Shown here piece after piece: positions 33,870-45,070 of a stretch of DNA of 64,000 bases. The DNA is from Cristatella mucedo (lineage: Eukaryota; Bryozoa; Phylactolaemata; Cristatellidae), in contig WPIO01000027.1 in NCBI GenBank assembly GCA_009760855.2, forward strand, positions 2,093,501 to 2,157,500, in the 5' to 3' direction. Within the stretch, counting starts at the first letter, position 1, and every line of letters starts with the position of its first letter. The notes beneath the pieces were generated by a model. That model worked only from the letters and a program-made list of their open reading frames with translations. It ran no database searches and was not told the origin of the DNA. A program made the translations under genes and the position numbers.

Positions 33870-34567
33870 CTGTGGTTCTCAACCTTCCCAATGCCGCGAC
33901 CATTTAGTACAGTCGCTCACTTGTAGGTCCCTTCATTCTATGGCTCCAGCCTATCTGTCAGATATACTACCCCATCAGGCCAAGCATCGTACCACCCGCT
34001 TCTCGGAATCCAACAGTCTAGAAATACCTCATACAAACCTAAAATCCTTTGGAGACCGTGCATTTAGTTAGTATGCTCCCAAAGCCTGGAACTCCCTCCC
34101 GACCTGCGTCAAAACATCCCCTGACCTGACCACATTTAAAAGGAACCTAAAAACACACCTATTTAGGACAGCATTTAGTGGGTCCCTGTGATTCGTCTTT
34201 GATGTGCTTATGCGTGCTGACACTGTGCATGCTGCCACTAACCACATTTGCATGCTGACCCTGTGCATGTCACCCCTAACCATATTATTCATCTCGTTTG
34301 TTTTTCAAGCATGATTTTACTCACCATTCAATTGCATTTCACTTTACAGCAAAGGTAAAGCGCCTAGAGAGAGATTGAGTTCTCTGAGGGCGCTTTATCA
34401 AGTGAATTATTATTATTATTATTGTTCCTCATATTGTGGCGACCCCCAACCATAAAATTAGTGTGTGCAAAATGTGGAAATGCGTGTTTTCCGATGGTCT
34501 TGGGTGACCCCAGTTAAAGGATCGTTCGACCCCAAAGGGGCCGTGACCCAAAGGTTGAGAACCACTA
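33870..34567. mobile_element. SPIN-like hAT MITE, interrupted by LINE-B
   Basis: The left part (33870-33912) begins ctgtggttctcaacctt and continues cccaatgccgcgacc. The right part (34424-34567) contains gttcctcatattgtgg, gacccccaaccataaaatta, gtgttttccgatggtctt and ends aaaggttgagaaccacta. The ends are inverted repeats. The flanks TTTTTAGG (33862-33869) and TTCTAAGG (34568-34575) form an 8-bp imperfect duplication, as expected for hAT elements. Sequence and order match, as I recall it, the SPIN/URR1-type MITE known from several tetrapods and a few invertebrates. It has no coding capacity. Without the insertion it would be about 187 bp. Confidence 0.85.
33914..34423 (+). mobile_element. LINE-B 3' fragment inside the hAT MITE
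   Basis: It begins at the tcgctcactt equivalent near the RT C-terminus (LAPAYLSDILPHQAKHRTTRFSE), continues through PKAWNSLPTCV and the 3' UTR, and ends in the gcgctttatcaagtg tail with ATT repeats. The two MITE halves join across it with at most a GT duplication. Confidence 0.85.
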
Positions 34568-34575
34568 TTCTAAGG

Positions 34576-34754
34576 GAACTCAACCTAAATCTTAAGATAA
34601 CTTTAAGGAACTATGAGTTCACTTAGACAACTTGGCCCTAGAGAATGTAATTTGGAGATTGCTCAGACGGGGACAGAATAGCAGTAGGAGTAGAGTATTG
34701 TGCAGGACAGTATTGGACAGCAAGGTGAAGGTGAGATTTAGCAATTCTTTTTTG
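34576..34754. other. Intergenic, no recognised content
   Basis: Nothing assigned. Confidence 0.5.
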
Positions 34755-34922
34755 ATTCGACAGCCTCTTTTTCATAGCGACATTAGAGCATTTACAGCTT
34801 TCACCACCGCTTGCAGTGGCAATAAAGAATTGCCCACCGTAATATTCGAACCCGACACCTCGTGACCGAGGTCGTGAAAAGCAGCCACCTTCTTACATAG
34901 TGTGCCATCACGGCTCACAATT
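34755..34922 (-). mobile_element. SINE S1 copy, inverted
   Basis: Read on the minus strand: head gtgagccgtgatggcacac, cacgaggtgtcgggttcgaat (B box), body cactgcaagcggtggtgaaagc and aaagaggctgtcgaatc. It is the only inverted copy. Confidence 0.75.
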
Positions 34923-34945
34923 AATTTACTGAGACGAGGAATAAT

Positions 34946-35018
34946 TTTTCTAGGAGTTTATCTCTCAATATTTAACGCTAACTAGAGTTAAACATTTAGA
35001 GATAAAACCCTAGGAAAT
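34946..35018. repeat. Near-perfect palindrome (foldback)
   Basis: tttctaggagtttatctct pairs with agagataaaaccctaggaaa, and inside it tttaac pairs with gttaaa. The hairpin spans about 73 bp. It could be a tiny foldback MITE. No copies were seen elsewhere in the window. Confidence 0.6.
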
Positions 35019-35989
35019 GAGATTCTGCAAATGAAGTAAGTCTAGCCGTGTGCTCTCTTTGCACGAGAATCTGCTGTGGCTCGTGGTCAAACAGTGAACT
35101 GTAGCCAAAATCCTGTCCGGCATAGCTACCTGTAGCTCGGCTTCTTCTGTATCGTAATTCAATATATTTTATTATGCTGTGTTATATATGTTATTATGTT
35201 AATATATGGTGTTGGCTTCCATAAAGTCACAACCTTCAGACACAAATAATAACACCGCCAGAGAGCCTAATCTATTTCTTGGCACTTTATCTAAGCATTC
35301 AAGAAAGCATTTTAATATATTATCGAAACCGATAACCTTCAAAAAGTTAAACCCAATCCCAAAAAATACTTGTTTTTTACTGCCAAAAATGACACGAGGA
35401 GTAGCCAACAGCGATATATCCTTGCATGAGTGAATTCGAATGAGACATATCATGACCATTCCTCCCACCGTCTTGCTAATACAGAAAGGTCTTCTTTACA
35501 TTCCGTTATAATCTGATGAGCAATATTAAGGAAATCGTACTGCAAGCTTGCACGAACGGATACAGATTACAATTTCAATAACAATCCTGAAACTTGAAAA
35601 CCACAATTTAAATACTTAAGCTTTTAGGAATTGCCATTTCAAATCCTATCAAGCTCAAAACTACGAAAATTTGGCTGACATTGAGCAGTGGTAAGATATC
35701 GGCATTGCAATAATAAAGTTAAAATTTCAATGGCAAACTTTATGGTAAACGACAGGCAAAAAATGTTTCCTATTAGAAAAATAAAAGACGCGTCAGCAAA
35801 AGCTAACAAAGAATGAGTTAGATAGCAAAATTATTAATTATATCAGCACATTTGCACAACAACTTAAGCTTACTAAAATCTGTTCTAGGTCATTTGCGAA
35901 ATTTTAGCAGTAATAATTTCAATTTTAGCGATATTATGCTAAGTAACAAGACACATTAGCAAGCAACTAAAACTTACAACGCCGCGAGG
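35019..35989. other. Intergenic, AT-rich, unassigned
   Basis: No gene or known repeat recognised. Confidence 0.5.
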
Positions 35990-36535
35990 GAGAGGAGAGT
36001 TTGTAACTTGGTTTAAATTCCGTCAAGCCCGCCAATGTAGTGAAGTCAGTTGGGAGTGATTTCCTGGCTTTGGGAGTAAAGAAACTCAAGGCACAGGTAT
36101 CCAATAGAACTCGAGTCTGGTTCTTAGCACAGCTACACAAATTTATTCAGAAGAGCGGGTGGTACCAGTCTAACCCTAATTGGGAAGTGGTTGTGACCGG
36201 TAGGCTGGAGCAAAACCTAGAAGAGAGCGGCACAACCTTGAAGTCAAAGTACTATGTGGCAGAAAAACCTATGAAAGCCTGAGATAGTCAGTGTAACATA
36301 ACATTAGAGATTTTTGAGACAGACAAGCCTAACCGCAGAACTTGAAGCTACCCGTAAGTGCCTGTTCAGACTCAGACTGTTCGGAAGGCCTATGATTGGC
36401 GAGTTACAGAAGTCAGCTTTAAATGCCTAAAGCTGTGAAATACGGGTGACCATTTGGGGTAGGTTATAGCCGGATTTGAAGACAAGAGCTGATGCGGTAC
36501 TACCTCTTGTCTAAAACAAACTTAGGGCTTCTACT
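35990..36535 (-). mobile_element. Decayed LINE-B fragment
   Basis: Weak but ordered matches to the LINE-B RT C-terminal region on the minus strand include gggagtgatttcctggctttggg, taggctggagcaaaac, cacaaccttgaagtca and gatgcggtactacctcttgtctaaa. No frame is intact and the 3' tail is missing. Confidence 0.55.
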
Positions 36536-37115
36536 TATAGAGTACTTCCACTCTACACAGCCTCGTCTTGTCACTGATGAGCTGCAGGCTTGGCAGTGAG
36601 GTTTTTTAGCTTCGTCTGAGGGCCGTTGCAGTGCAGTTATGTCGGGCACCTCCGGCAGAGATGCAATCAGCACTGTCCACTCTCTTCCCAAAAAATTCTA
36701 CGAACAGTTTCCTTGTCGCCATACCACTACTTTGATAATCAGCCTAGTGTTTGCACGGCTGCCTTTGATTACATGGGTAGGCGAGACGAGTGCTTCAGCA
36801 GCCGTAGATGCTTCCACGAATCTAGCGAATAGTAGGCCTAGCCTCTTATATGGTAGGGTATTTTATAGGTTGGCATCCAGTGGTTTCAAGTGGCTCTCAA
36901 AGGTTTTGCGTCAGGCAAAACCATGCCTGTCTGTTTCACGACGAGACAAAGTTATTTGTCCGAAAATTTGCAGTTTTAATCTGTCAGTGGCGTTGGGAGT
37001 GCCCATTTCTTCAGGGGAGAGTTACTACTATAGCAGTCATTTTTTAGTCATTCTAGCTTCCATACTTCCATGAAGAATACTTAGGCATACTTACCCATTG
37101 TATAATAGAATGTGA
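36536..37115. other. Intergenic, unassigned
   Basis: A 144-codon plus frame at 36639-37073 covers most of it, but it shows no domain, signal or membrane pattern that I recognise, and its surroundings are transposon debris. Confidence 0.45.
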
Positions 37116-38478
37116 TGTATAATAATAATAATAATAATAATAATGGTAATGCACTTGATAAAGCGCCCTCAGAGAACTCGATCTCTTCCCAGACGCTTTA
37201 CATTTGCTGCAAAGGGAAAAGCGATTTAATCGTGACTAATACTATGCTTTATAAACAATATGAACAACGTGGTAAGGGGTGAAATGCACAGGGTCAGCAT
37301 GCAAATCTGGTTAGTGGCAGCATGCTCAGTGTCAGCACGCATAAGCACATGAAGGACGAATCTCAGGGACCAACTAAATTCTGTCCTCAATAGGTTTTTT
37401 CTTTAAGTTCATTTTAAATATGGTTAAGTCAGGTGATGTTCTGACGCAAGCCGGGAGGGAGTTCCACGCTTTGGGAGCATACGAACTAAATGCACGGTCT
37501 CCAAAGGATTTGAGGTTTGTACGAGGTAGTGGTAAACTGTTGGATTCTGAAAATCGGGTGGTACGATGGTGGGGGAGTATATCTGAGAGATAGGCTGGAG
37601 CCAAAGAATGAAGTGAGCTAAAAGTGAGCGACACAACTTTGAAGTCGATCCGTGTCTTGACTGGTGGTAGCCAGTACTGGTCGGCAAGAAGTAGTGCGAT
37701 GTGGCAACTGCGACGTTCACGAAAGACAAGCCTAGCTGCAGAGTTTTGCACCAGCTGTAATCGCCTGATTGCACATGCCGGCAGGCCAGTAAGTGGTGAA
37801 TTACAGAAATCAAGTCGGGATGTCACAAATGCATGGACCAATTTAGACGCGGTATCCTTATCTAAACAAGCCCGAGTTTTAGCAATGTTATGTAACTGAA
37901 AATGGGCAGATTTGATTGTGGAGCTGATGTAGTCGTCTAACGAGAGGTCACTTTGGAGCATGACACCTAGATTTCGAGCTGATGGAGATATACTGGCAGA
38001 CCCAATTTTGAGCGTCAGCCTTTCCAATTTCTGAATCACACTGGGTTAGCCCATAACTAGTAAGTTAATTTTATCATCGTTTAGTTTTAGAAAATTTGCT
38101 GCCATCCATGTGCGGATGTCATCAATACATGCCGCAAGTGAGTTGGGAGAATTCGAGGTGCTCGAAAGCTGGGAGGGATCAAAGGAAAGGTACAACTGAG
38201 TGTCATCCGCATAGAAGTGAAAGCCTAGATTGTGCTTGGCAATCACATCAGCAAGAGGGAGAGTATAAACCGTGAAAAGAACCGGACCTAGCACGGAGCC
38301 CTGATGTACCCCATATTTCAGAGGTACCTCGGACGATCTTTGTCCATCCACGTCAATACTCTGGAGTCTCCCACTGAGATATGATCTGAACCATTGTAGT
38401 GCAATGCCAGTGATGCTCAGGTGAGATGAGAGGCGCTCTAGAAGAACTTTGTAATAGATAATATCAAAAGCTGCCTCT
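37116..38478 (-). mobile_element. LINE-B copy, best-preserved RT of its family here
   Basis: On the minus strand: AAFDIIYYKVLLERL (decayed motif A), LKYGVHQGSVLGPVLFTVYT, FHFYADDTQLYLSF (intact YADD), LNDDKINLLVMG, a single stop, then 221 codons of C-terminal domain ending PKAWNSLPACVR. The tail follows (aaagcgtctgggaagag, gggcgctttatcaagtgc, TTA repeats). It is 5'-truncated at 38478 and abuts the tail of a LINE-A relic. Confidence 0.85.
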
Positions 38479-38484
38479 GTATCT

Positions 38485-40560
38485 TCCTCTGTAACTCAAC
38501 TAAGCTGCAAAGCCCACGTGAGTTTCACATTGATGAGTTTTTTATTTCACACTACTATTTCACACAAATCCCATGTGCATGCGGAAGCCAACAGTCTTCA
38601 TCATACGACCCAAAAAGACAGCTAGAAGCATAGCTGATTCTGCGAGTTATTAGAACGGAAATAGCGGCACGAAAATAGCGGCACAAGACTGCTAAAAGGG
38701 ATAGGTTACAGCACTAGAGTAGATTTCGCTGCACTATAACTGATAAAGTTGTTTACCTAGTCTGCGACCTGTACAGAAAAAAGCTTGTGTCGCTAACACT
38801 CTAGGAATTGAAAAGCTACTGTTTTTTCCAAAGTGTAACGGAGGGCTATAGAGACAAAAGCTGGTGCAGCAGTTCAGCTAGGTCTGAGAAAATCGGCTTT
38901 TTTCCGTAGCCCAGCTCACGAGACTATCAGAAACAGCTAGATAACTGGCTAGAAAGTCTGTAATCCTGAACCAATTTTAAATGTGATGGTGAGCTACGAA
39001 GGCTGTCTTTTTCAATTTTCGAGCCATAAGCAGTTATCAAAGAGGATACCTAAACTCTAAGCGCATGATTCCGATCGCTATGATGCATCACACATTTAAA
39101 TAGCAAAGTCTCATAGTCTAGCTGAATGCTTTTGGTTACCTAAAAGTATAACTGAGTTTATTTTATTGTTTATCTAAAGAACGTTAGCCGTCATCCAGAG
39201 GATCAAATGTTCACAATGTAGTCATTTAGTTTATCAGTCGCTGTACATGTCTCCGATAGTTCAAATGGCAAGTTAAGCTGGTGTTCACTAGCATAGATAT
39301 GATAACTGATACCATCACGAGTTACATTTACCGAGAGGCGCCCTGTGCAAATGAAGATAAGTGAAGGACCAAGAACGGACTCCTGTTGAACTCTAGAGGC
39401 GGTGGACTTATCTGGTGGATGAGACAAGACCATCTGAAAAAAGGGAAGGAAAATGATCGGTAAAATACGATTCAAACCAGCCCAGTGCCTCATCAACCAG
39501 ACCAATTGCTGCTCTTAACCGTTCGGGTAGAATATCTTCATCAATTGTGTCGAATGTAGCCTAAATACGGAATTGGACAAGGGCAATAACGTGACCATAA
39601 TAGTTGCTGCTCAGACTGTGTCTGGTCGCATGGAAGCAGTTTCAGCGAAATAGTGTAGCTTCTTGAATCTCAACTAAAGTTTATCTGAGATTTCACTTTC
39701 GTCAATAAATTCTACACGCTACTTAAGTTACGCTATAAGCTCCTTATAAGCTCCTGAGAATGTTGGATAAAATAGAAATGGAAAACTGGGCAATATTTTT
39801 CTATAACCTATTGCTCCCAATCAGGCTTTTTTAAGTGTTAGGGTAAACAGTGGCCGATCAGAAAGACTTTGGAAATAGCACTATTTTGTTTACAGAAGCA
39901 TTAAAAGACCAAATTATTTGTAGACAGAGTTTCTTAGCCATTTAAAAAAGGAGGTAGAGATATCGTCTTTAGGTAATGAAATACGTTTGGCGGAGTTAAT
40001 CATAGTCACCACTTCGTCTTAAGAGACATTTAAAATCTCATACATTATTCCCAGACCGCAAACTAGCATTACAATTAGTCAATGTAGCTTTGTGGAGGCA
40101 GAAATGTGTGCCCTTTTTCGGTGAAAAAGAAGGCCGCGAATTCGTGAGCCAAACAGTCAGTTAATAATGAGCCGGTAAGACTGCGCCCGAAATTTCCAAG
40201 CTAAGAAAAATGCGTTTGTGGTACGCTTGGTCAGACTAAAGCTTGTGAGTGCAGAAGAAAGCAGCAGCTTTCATGGGCTTCGTTGCGTACTCACGGATAC
40301 CGTCAGTTGCCAGCTGCTTCCTGCGGATATGGGTGCAAACTCCACTTAGCGGGTGATAGCTGCCACTCTTGCGCAACATCCGCAACATTGTGCAACAGCT
40401 CTTCTAGATGTTGCAACGGGTCGTCGGACGTCAGCCGTCTTGTTTCGCAGATCCACTGCGGGTCCAGCTCGGAGGCCCCTGCGTCTCTTATTCACTACCT
40501 CCACTGTCTGTTCATTTGAAACTTTCTAGATTGGCGTCAAACCTAGATTTCCTACGGTGG
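38485..40560 (-). mobile_element. Old, heavily decayed LINE-A copy
   Basis: It begins (3' end) with sequence like the LINE-A UTR. A 100-codon minus frame (39203-39505) matches motif regions of the RT: RVQQESVLGPSLIFI in place of GVPQGSVLGP, then YHIYASEHQLNLPFEL in place of YHFYADDSQLYLSF. Upstream it can be followed, weakly, through the RT linker (about 40080-40150). Catalytic residues are lost. The right end is uncertain. Confidence 0.6.
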
Positions 40561-40749
40561 GGGCCATTCCTACGCTTTGCAATCGCATTTTGCGAAGTTC
40601 ATTGGGTTTTACGAGAGAATGCGGAAGCTATGATAAAGTCCTGAACGAGGAAGCTCTGATATCTGTCCTTCTTATCTCATGGGCGATGGCTACTCCATCC
40701 TGTCACTAGCCGCTGCAACAGGAGCTTAATCATTACCTAAACAAAATTT
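40561..40749. other. Intergenic, no recognised content
   Basis: Nothing assigned. Confidence 0.4.
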
Positions 40750-41125
40750 ATTGACCGTGCATTTATTTCGCACACTCTCAAAGTCTGGGGTTCACTTTCG
40801 ACTTGCGTCACGACATCCCCTTACCTGACCACATTTAAAAAGAAACTAAAAATGCACCCATTTATGACAGCATTTAGTGGTTCCCTGAGATTCGTCCTTT
40901 ATGTGCCTATGCGTGCTGACACTGTGCATGCTGCCACTAATCATACTCGCATGCTGACCCTGTGCATGTCACCCCTAACCATGTTATTCTTGTTGTTTAT
41001 TGAGCATAATAACACAACCATTCGATCATGTTTCCTTTGTGGCAAATTTAAAGCGCCTAGAAAGAGATTGAGCTCTCTGAGGGCGCTTTAGTAAGTTTAC
41101 TATTATTGTTATTATTACAATTATT
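40750..41125 (+). mobile_element. LINE-B 3' fragment
   Basis: It has the RT C-terminal remnant, then cctgaccacatttaaaaag, gctgacactgtgcatgctgcc and the standard tail (aaagcgcctagaaagagattgag, gggcgcttta, ATT/GTT repeats). Confidence 0.85.
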
Positions 41126-42688
41126 TATGCAACGAAAGCCGCAAGTATTATATAACCAGCGTCAGTCACGATTTCTGCCATTTCTGCTGCTGCTTCTTCC
41201 TGATGTTTATTTCAATGGCTGGGCAAAACACACGCAAAAGCAAAGTTTCCGGCGTCAGCTATTTTTGTCTTTGGAATGGCTGTGCACAAAAATGTTATGG
41301 TCCTACTTGTCAGCGCTGTTTCACGTTGGTTGACGGGAAGTTGTTAGATTAAGGCCGTCTAGATGAATTCAGTTGCTACATTCATATCCTATTTCAATCT
41401 CCAACTTTCATTCAGCTCCTCACCTTTCACGTGACAGCGATAAAGATTAAAATGCACTAGTGTACTTGGCTACCTGTCGGGATACCTTTACTTCTCCTAG
41501 TATGTGTGCACTTGGGAAAATATGCGTATTTTATGCGGAATATGTGTACGAAAATGAATTCAAAAATATATCTTTGTTTGGGTATGTTTAATTTTGATGT
41601 ATCTATTGCATGCATATGACGCGTGTGTTTTTCCTGAAAATATAGAAAGAAGGCAAGAATAATATCGCATGCATTAGTGTATGCCAAACTCTTTCGCCAA
41701 AGTAAGTAAATTGTCGCACAGATTTCGTTTAAGCACTGAATGCAATTTCGGTGATGGTGTTTTCGAAAAATCTTTTAACCTCATTCATAAGAATACGGCT
41801 AAATTATTATCACATTTTTGGAGGGCCATTGATCTAGGAAGTTGCTGTGCCTCTTACTAATCTTAATTCCTAACTGTTTATGCCCTACTGTCTGGAACTC
41901 TATTATCAAGCCAACCTTTGGCTTGACATGTGCAGCAATTCTAAAATAAAATGCTACTCATAGCATTGACTGTGATGATAGGAATAGCTGCATCTGAGCG
42001 GTAATTGTTAGTCAGAGTAAATGCATTTCCTTTCCAGCAACTTTGAAATGCATATCATTCTCTTAGGTAGCCAAGTGATTGCATTATTATTTTACTTATT
42101 TAAGGCTTTACCTATCAAGTGTACGTCTAGGAAGATTAATGAGGGTCGAATCGACCAATTCAGGTGGCAGCCAAGAGTAGTCTGTCTCAGAGATAAGTCT
42201 TCGAGAAAGACTCTAATCTGAAAGGAGTTGGCTCACAGATCAAGTCTAATGCATAAATCCGAAATGGCGTGACTCAATAAGACAAAGAAACATTTCTTAA
42301 TCCTACTGAGTTGTGAAATAAATAAATTCGAATATTTCCTTATCTATCGCTTTGGGGCTGCTGAAGAGAGCAGCTGGATCCAAATGACATGAAGCAATTA
42401 GCTTACTTAGACTCTCAGGTCTTGCTACATATGTCACGAGGGCTTGATCCTTGCAAATTATACGTTCGTCATTTATAATTTTCCAGCGTGTCTTGCGATT
42501 TTACACACGCTAGCTGATGAATGAGAGGATCAGCCTTACGTCACCCATCCTAACGACCACCTTATACCAACTCTCAGCCTCGTTCTATGACTGGTTGCTT
42601 AGTAAGAATAGCAATCTTTCGCTCGAATATGCTATTAAGCCATATTTTTTCGACTACGATGATTCGCTAGCCAGACCTTTGCTAAACT
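41126..42688. other. Intergenic, unassigned
   Basis: No gene or repeat recognised. Confidence 0.5.
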
Positions 42689-42838
42689 GCCGAGCTGGTT
42701 TGGTCTAGCGGTTGAGGTGCTCTCCCCGACCAAGGTCTGACTGAGGTCGTGGGCTCGAGCCCCGAGGCACATGTGAAGCGCCTGAATAGAGATTAAGTTC
42801 TCTTGGGGCGCTATTTAAATGAATTATATTATTAAACC
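42689..42838 (+). mobile_element. tRNA-derived SINE with a LINE-type tail
   Basis: A tRNA-like head has an A box (tggtctagcggttgagg, 42701-42717) and a B box (gggctcgagcccc, 42751-42763). It runs straight into tgaagcgcctgaatagagat, ttctcttggggcgctattta and an AT-rich end. That second half closely resembles the LINE-B 3' tail. SINEs that share their 3' end with a LINE are moved by its reverse transcriptase (family knowledge). Confidence 0.8.
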
Positions 42839-43856
42839 GTTTCTGAAGCAGTATGACCAGGCAATGTCGAAATTTCGGGAGTAGCTGTCGCGGCTGAACG
42901 AGTCACGGGTGAATGCCAAGTGGACTGATAAGGATCACCTTTTTGATGAACGAATGGACAGTGCTAAGATCCACGTGAGCCTAAGACACCTCTAAATAGG
43001 GTAAGGCAAGTCTTCATACACAGCTTTGGTTACCACGGACACTAGATGACAGAAACATAACAAGACTACCATTGCTGCTCATATTAGGACCTTTGCAAAG
43101 AATGACCAAGAAGGAAGCCTACCGAACCAGAGCGCTTATCGGGGCCCTATTTTTAGAATTACGCCGAGTGCTTGGCCTAAAGTGGACCTGATAGCGGTCC
43201 ACTGCTTGCTATTTCCAGATCCGGGTACCCAGCTGGAGAGCACAGTACCCGAGGGTAGACCAGCCAAACGATTGCAGTACCCTTAAGACTGATGTCACGC
43301 ACAGGCGCATGATAGCCAAAACAAAGAGAAATTATCAATGCACGTTCAGATTAGGCACCAGCTTCACACATAGGATTCCGATTCGAAGTTAATTAGGAAG
43401 GCGGGGTCACGATTGCTATTTTGACGAACGAATTTAACAAATTTAGTCGCTGCCAATATCTAGCAAGACGTGTAGGAACTGCTAGCGACTAACATCGACC
43501 CTGCCCAAGCGGCACTCCATTTCAATGATACACTCCTTAAGAATACAAGTTCCTCGCCCAAACAAATATCTCGGGAATGTAGCTCACTACCGTCTGTCAA
43601 TGTTGAGGTTTAACACTGCAGTAGCGAGTCACTTCAATTAACATCCTGTGTACCGTACGTCCTGCTGTCGATTAGGCCCAATTGCCCACATTTAAAATGG
43701 TTTAGGTTTCGCGACCCTAAATTAGCAAGCTCCATGTTCGCTACGCCAGCCTGGGTTCAAGGATCATACTCCGAGAAGGCCTCGATGCTCTGCATTAACA
43801 TCGAGAAAACGGTTGCTCCAGTTTTGGTTACTCACTGATGAATCAAGAGCTTTCTT
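42839..43856. other. Intergenic, unassigned
   Basis: No gene or repeat recognised. Confidence 0.5.
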
Positions 43857-44042
43857 TCCGTACTTATAAATAAATATATTTAGAGATTTGTATATATCTC
43901 TCTGTTTTATAAATAAATATAAATGATTTATATATATCTTCTGTATTTATGAATAAATACAAATGATTTATATATATCTCTCTGTATTTATAAATAAATA
44001 TAAATGATTTATATATATCTTTCTGTACTTATAAATAAATCG
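43857..44042. repeat. Tandem repeat, 41-bp unit, about 4.5 copies
   Basis: Each unit reads roughly as gtatttataaataaatataa followed by atgatttatatatatctctct. The first and last copies are the most diverged. Confidence 0.85.
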
Positions 44043-44269
44043 AGGAGTTATTACTCAGGCACAGTGCCTCGGGTAGACGCTGCTGATTTCTGCTGAACTA
44101 CTAGCTGCGAGTTATTCGCGGCTTGAGGTAATTTTCACCAGGAAGTTGAAAGAGACGATCGTTTACACGAGACGCCCTGAACAAAACTAACTTTTCGGAA
44201 AGTTTAACACCGGGAAGTTGTATTAGACGTCCATTCGCACGATATCGGAAATCGTTTGACGCGCTTTAG
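44043..44269. other. Intergenic, no recognised content
   Basis: Nothing assigned. Confidence 0.4.
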
Positions 44270-45070
44270 AAAACTTAGCTTATCGTAAACATAATGATAG
44301 CAGCTGCATCGCTTGAACATCCCCCCCCCCAGCGCATAGCCTACAATCGGCCGCCAGGAATCTGCAAGCATGGCGCTCGGGGCGGGCTTCAGTCGTCCCT
44401 CCTGGCTCGGACGAGCAGGCAGCGATAGGCGGCCGGCTTGCCGCCGGGTACGCTCCTAGCATACGCCCACTGGTGCCCGTAAGTGGCTGCCGGACTTCCG
44501 AGTGGGAGAGAGCAGCGCGTCTTTGAGATAGCGACGCTGGACGCTCGCCGGGTGGAGGGGGGGAGTCACGAGACCCGAGGCGCCCGGATGCGTAACGGTG
44601 CTCGTTCAGGGGTTCAGCCATCGCTCGGCGTATCGGAATCCTGCCTCGTAGCAGGCTGCCAGCGAAGCCCGCAGTTATCGCGCGCGCGCGTCAGCGTTTG
44701 GTGTTTCCGGATGTGGACGTTACCTTTATCTCGTGGAAGGCGACCGTAATCCTAAGGGGGAATGAGGAAGTAATGCTTTGACGGATCTCAGAAGATCGCT
44801 CTCCGATCGGAGCTCCGAGATTGCGGAGCTGCAAGCGCTGCGCTCGACGCTGAGCTCCACTAGCCATGCTCTCAGGAGCCTGAGCGGTTCGCCCCTTCTT
44901 CGGCGGCGGCGGCAGCATAATGGCGAACTCGTACGCGCGGCGTGCACTCGACTCGGACAACTTGGCCGCTCCTTCCTTCAAGAGGAGCGGCTCGTTTCCT
45001 TCTAGTACGGAGGCTTAGGAGAGTAGCTCTTTGGGAAGCGCCCCGGTCTTCCCATCCCAAATGAGGCTTC
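44270..45070. other. CpG-rich block
   Basis: GC- and CpG-rich sequence containing a poly-C run near 44320 and cgcgcgcgcg near 44680. Many overlapping frames on both strands reflect GC content; none shows a recognisable domain. It may be an unmethylated regulatory island, an unannotated exon or a GC-rich transposon part. Confidence 0.4.

Noticed and set aside
36639-37073. 144-codon plus-strand frame
   Set aside because: No recognisable domain, lies among LINE debris, and has no splice or promoter support.
44280-45005. Many overlapping 60-113 codon frames on both strands
   Set aside because: Expected in CpG-rich DNA, which has few stop codons; none has a distinctive composition.
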